Shown in pieces: positions 59,889 through 64,000 of a DNA stretch of 64,000 nucleotides. The stretch is from positions 29,956,218 to 30,020,217 of the forward strand of contig NC_134846.1 in assembly GCF_965363235.1 (NCBI RefSeq), written 5' to 3'. The notes under the pieces are model-generated. The model saw only the letters and a program-made list of their open reading frames with translations. It searched no databases and had not been told where the DNA came from. The position numbers were made by a program, and so were the translations under genes. Positions within the stretch are counted from its first letter, which is position 1; every line of letters begins with the position of its first letter. The DNA is from Mytilus galloprovincialis. Lineage: Eukaryota > Mollusca > Bivalvia > Mytilida > Mytilidae.

Positions 59889-59929
59889 CACGCCCGATGA
59901 AGCTAATTTGTTTAGCGAAATATTGCGTG
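59889..59929 (+). ncRNA. Hammerhead-ribozyme-like motif in the PLE 3' region
   Basis: The order is stem I CACGC (59889-59893), core CCGATGA (59894-59900), stem II GCTAA/TTAGC (59902-59906 with 59912-59916), core GAAA (59917-59920), a very short stem III, a TT cleavage position and stem I GCGTG (59925-59929). PLEs are known to carry hammerheads with minimal stem III. The core here has C instead of the conserved U at the second position, so activity may be reduced or lost. Confidence 0.55.
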
Positions 59930-59978
59930 AATAATATATAAAACACTCATTAGTGTGTTAAAGTTACATTCTTAGACA

Positions 59979-60669
<691 letters not shown>

Positions 60670-60670
<1 letters not shown>

Positions 60671-60800
60671 AGATGTATTCTTATAGTATGATTGCCCATA
60701 AGATACCTATTCATAACAGTTCGAATGAGGTAGATGTAAGCAAATACAGGCAAATAAACGGCAATCGACAATGAAAAAACCAAACCCATACCGTATAAGT
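60670..60800 (+). repeat. Diverged family B-like fragment
   Basis: GAAGATGTATTCTTATAGTA, TGATTGCCCATAAGATACC and CCAAACCCATACCGTATAAG resemble family B with a different middle. Confidence 0.45.
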
Positions 60801-60809
60801 AGGCTTTGG

Positions 60810-61040
60810 GTTATGTTCTTCTCATATATGTTATGATGGTATGATACTAAACCCCTCACGGGAAGGATTGTGCCTGATATTCATATGATGAAGACATAAT
60901 CTTTCAATCAGTTTAATTGAAGTCTGGAGCACGCATGTCAGTTAACTGCTAGTAGTCTGATATTATTTATGTATTATTGTCATTTTGTTTATTTTCTTTG
61001 GTTACATCTTCTGACACTTGTTTCTTAGTTCTGAATTAAA
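60810..61040 (-). repeat. Interspersed repeat family A, inverted 3' part
   Basis: ACTAAACCCCTCACGGGAAG, ATTCATATGATGAAGACATA and GTCAGTTAACTGCTAGTAGT are inverse family A segments (compare 2050-2180). Confidence 0.7.
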
Positions 61041-61506
61041 AGACAAATCCAAAGGTAAAGGTAAACTATATGACCTTCTAGGCAAACTTTTTTAAATATT
61101 ATTTTTAAATTTTCTTTGAAAATGTACAGAGTTCATTAATCAACGGAATTTATTACCAATGTTTAGATCGTATAAATTACATTTGTCTGTTTTCATCAAT
61201 GATACAAGTAAAGCTTGAAAATTAAAAAAAGTCTTAATTATCTATGGTTGAAAAACTGTCGTTTCACAACCATACCAAAAAGACATGTTTTCGCACTTAA
61301 TGTTTGGGCATGTGGGCAGAATGGCTATAGGACACCGGCACGGTGGTTGAACAGTGCTAACACCATAAAATATATAATTTTAATACTCTTCAAGCTTATA
61401 GTATCAATTTTACATTCTTGATTTATTTAATTTCACCTAAGATCACCTAAGTACACCCTTAATGAAAAACGAGTACACTAGGGTTTTCGATATAACAAAC
61501 TTATCT

Positions 61507-61758
61507 GGGCCTCGGTGGCCGAGTGGTCTAAGTTGGTACTGCTGTATAGTCAGTCAACACTGAGGTTGTGAGTTCAAACCCCGCTCGTGCGGGTGCACTC
61601 GACTCTAATCTTAATGGACTAGGAATGCCAGTTTTTCTATCGAAGGTCGGTCGTTTTCTCCGGGCACTCCGGGTTTCTCCACCAAGAAAAACTGGCCGCC
61701 ACGAAATAGCCTAAAAGTGGCGTTAAAACACCAAAAGTCAAAAATCAAAATCAATCAC
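61507..61758 (+). mobile_element. tRNA-derived SINE (plus)
   Basis: The head carries A box TGGCCGAGTGG (61516-61526) and B box GTTCAAACC (61572-61580). The body includes TTTCTCCACCAAGAAAAACT, GCCGCCACGAAATAGCC and GTGGCGTTAAAACACC, and ends in a TCAAAA-type tail. It is better conserved than the minus copy at 52033. The head is Leu/Ser-tRNA-like but is not a functional tRNA: the acceptor and anticodon arms do not close. Confidence 0.8.
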
Positions 61759-61759
61759 A

Positions 61760-62990
61760 AACTTGTCAAAACATATATTTTATTTCATTATCGGTAAAAA
61801 GACGTTTTTCGTGAAATGAATATAAACCAACGTGCATACACCTTATACGTTCAGGCATTTCACATTCCATCTTTAATGGTAATATTCTATACAAAGTAAA
61901 CAAAAAGTCACATTCAGCTTCAATTCTAATCAAACCTTTAAACAGACTTATGAAGAAGGCGTATAGTTACGATACTGTTGTTAGGTCGTAATAGATGGCA
62001 TTTGTTTTGAAATTAATTATATTGGTCCACTCAGAGTCTTTGCATCCGAAATAAACCCATTTATTTAAAACCAGTTGTTGGTATGATACGGGTTATGATC
62101 TCCTCGTATATTTTATGATGGTATGATACTAAACCCGTAACGGTGGGATTGAGTTAGTTTTACATATTATGAAGTCATAATCTTTCAATCAGTCTAATTT
62201 AGGCCTGGAACTGAGGATTTATATATTTTTGGATAAGAGGTACGACATTGATCAATTGTATGCATAGTCGTTATTGTGGAAAAGCATTTCTTTCGATAAC
62301 ATTTAAATTTATCAATACAGATGTATTTTCATAAATAAACGTTGTTTGGTTCTCAACTGCTGAAAATCCATTTATGTAGAATCAGGACACATTACAAGAC
62401 GAAAGACTTACACTCTATTGAATTTGCATAGAAATTGACTATAGCATTCAATGTAAAAAGTATGGTAGTATAAGTCTATATTTGTCCTAGGCATCCCTTA
62501 GGTATTATTCCAACTTATTTACATACTCTTTAAGCCATGCTCCAGCTGAACAATATGCAGCAACAACTTTTAAAATGTTAAATGTATAATATGTAGCCTT
62601 ATTCTAAAGCCAAACTATTTTGATAATGGATAGAGTAAGATGAAAATAGGATACTTGAAATCAAAGAAAAACTGTTTAGCAATAATGTACAAAATATAAA
62701 ATCTTTATACACGTCTTATTATAGCCTATGTGTACACAACACATTAAGTTTTTTAGTTTTACATTAAAAAATAATTCTGAGACTTGCAGTCGGTGAAAGT
62801 CTGTGTTCATACAAAATTAAGTCTTATGACTCAAACATCAGATTTGTTTAACTACCATAACGTCTTAAAGAACTAGTATGCTATTTACTGTTTTTTAATC
62901 CCTTCATATGGACAGTACAGTTCCAATATAATCTTTCACACACTTTTCCTTATGCATGCTATGCACTGTCACATTCACAACCGAATAGAT
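61760..62990. other. Non-coding flank with a diverged family A fragment
   Basis: About 62080-62220 is a diverged inverted family A 3' part (TTTTATGATGGTATGATACT, ACTAAACCCGTAACGG). No exon is recognised; 62894 onward is probably the 3' UTR of the receptor gene. Confidence 0.45.
62894..62899 (-). terminator. Possible poly(A) signal of the receptor gene
   Basis: ATTAAA on the minus strand, about 100 bases after the stop at 62996-62998. It is the nearest canonical variant; no AATAAA was seen close by. Confidence 0.35.
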
Positions 62991-62995
62991 TACTG

Positions 62996-63825
62996 TTATA
63001 GCGTCTTTGGAATATTTTTTTCAAGTACTTTGTCTTTTACGGATTCCATTTCACCGCAGTTATCAATTTTGCTATCAGATGCAGCATATATGTACTTGTT
63101 CAAATGATCGTGGAAGTAACCAGTTCTGGATACCAATGGAAGAGCTGTTTGTAGTGTTGCATCATATTTCGTCTCAATGTCTTGTCGATTTTCATTACCC
63201 TGACTGTTGACATGCCTATCTTTCTGTAGCGATTTACACAAGTTAGAATTAAAATTACTTATATCTTCCTCGTCAGACCCTGACGAACTTTCGATACGCT
63301 GATGAACCGTGATAGCTACTTCACACACATGTGTGTTGTTTTGGTAATGTTCCTGAAGTGGAATGTACGGATTTGAATATTCTGTATTATCTTTACTAAC
63401 AACGTTTGAGTCTGAGGAAGAAGTTAAAGGGCTTTCTTTTTGCAGTGCTCGATTTTCTCCTTGTTGATTTGTGCAGTCATTCATTCCAAAATACAGATCA
63501 AAATATCCTGCTTCACCATCTTCATAATCTGCTACATCTGATTGTCTATCATCAAAGACAAAGTTAATAGGTTCATTATGAGATGCTTGGCATGTAACAT
63601 TTGATCCCATCGTGACAAATGTTAATGTGTTTTCATCGACGTCATCATAGATGTCATTAATATATGAAGCTAGTTCTAAAGGTTGTAATGTCTCGTCTTC
63701 ATTAACCTTTCCGACGCCTAATGCGTTTCGCTTTCTGTATGTACGTAACAAATGTCCGAAGCCAGTTAGAAAGAAACAACCAGTAATACAAAGTGTATAA
63801 ATTATCCATTCAGTGTTTGAAGTTC
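62996..63825 (-). CDS. Terminal exon of a single-pass membrane receptor (partial gene)
   Basis: The exon opens after acceptor TTCTTATTGTTGCAG (phase 1) and encodes 275 residues to TAA. A short extracellular stub (TSNTEW) is followed by a transmembrane helix (IIYTLCITGCFFLTGFGHLL), a stop-transfer RTYRKR and a cytoplasmic tail of about 245 residues. The tail is acidic and rich in Ser and Tyr, with candidate phosphotyrosine sites: SYINDIYDDV, DYEDGEAGYFDLYFG, and EYSNPYIPL, where YSNP fits a Grb2-type YxN site. This suggests a signalling or adhesion receptor with an extracellular part encoded upstream, beyond the right edge. The frame continues into the intron, where MLICMCIRYNLYSD is not protein. 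Family not recognised. Phase 1 at the membrane-proximal junction is usual for receptors built from EGF-, Ig- or scavenger-type modules. Confidence 0.7.
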
Positions 63826-64000
63826 CTGCAACAATAAGAACAAATAACAAGATGTCAGAGTACAAATTGTACCTAATACACATGCAAATGAGCATTTATG
63901 AATATTTACTTTTGCATTTTCACATCTTCTCTACATTGAGATAATGTTTCGTTTGAGGCGCGTTATAACCCAATTCAAAAATGAGATTTCCGCTGTTATC

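Noticed and set aside
61507..61595. A functional tRNA gene
   Set aside because: A and B boxes are present, but the acceptor and anticodon arms do not pair and a SINE body follows.

Overview
The window looks like AT-rich genomic DNA of a bivalve, most likely a Mytilus-type marine mussel. The evidence is exon/intron structure, invertebrate GPCR and secreted-protein exons, tRNA-derived SINEs, Penelope-like retroelements (PLEs), and several interspersed repeat blocks I associate from memory with mussel sequences. No species assignment can be proven without a search. About 5% of the window is host coding sequence; most of the rest is nested, decayed mobile DNA.

Layout. 1-14.5 kb: two neighbouring large inverted-repeat elements (about 1.2-7.6 kb and 7.85-14.46 kb), each interrupted by later insertions: two TTAA-flanked elements, a foldback element with CACACTGAGATT arrays, a TA-flanked MITE and several interspersed repeats. 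14.5-29 kb: interspersed repeats, a ~4 kb inverted-repeat element at 22.2-26.3 kb, a ~1 kb segmental duplication on either side of it, and two remnants of a hammerhead-ribozyme repeat. 29.5-41.3 kb: a cluster of broken PLE copies on both strands around an apparently intact single-coding-exon class A GPCR (34909-35862, +). 41.5-45 kb: a 5'-truncated LINE and a TTAA MITE.

45.9-56.8 kb, minus strand: I assemble a complete four-exon gene for a 148-residue secreted cysteine-rich protein. It has a TATA box, a signal peptide, three phase-1 introns, 14 cysteines and a poly(A) signal. Its last exon lies between the arms of a 3.4 kb inverted repeat, and its introns hold MITEs, a SINE and a 1.7 kb TIR element. 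57.2-58.2 kb: a TIR element filled with CGTGGTA-like short repeats. 58.8-59.9 kb: the endonuclease end of a PLE followed by a hammerhead-like motif. A long (TA)n tract and a SINE follow. 63.0-63.8 kb, minus strand: the terminal exon of a single-pass membrane receptor whose other exons lie beyond the window.

The host genes show no sign of working together; they are separate loci in repeat-rich DNA. Repeat boundaries given as round numbers are approximate.
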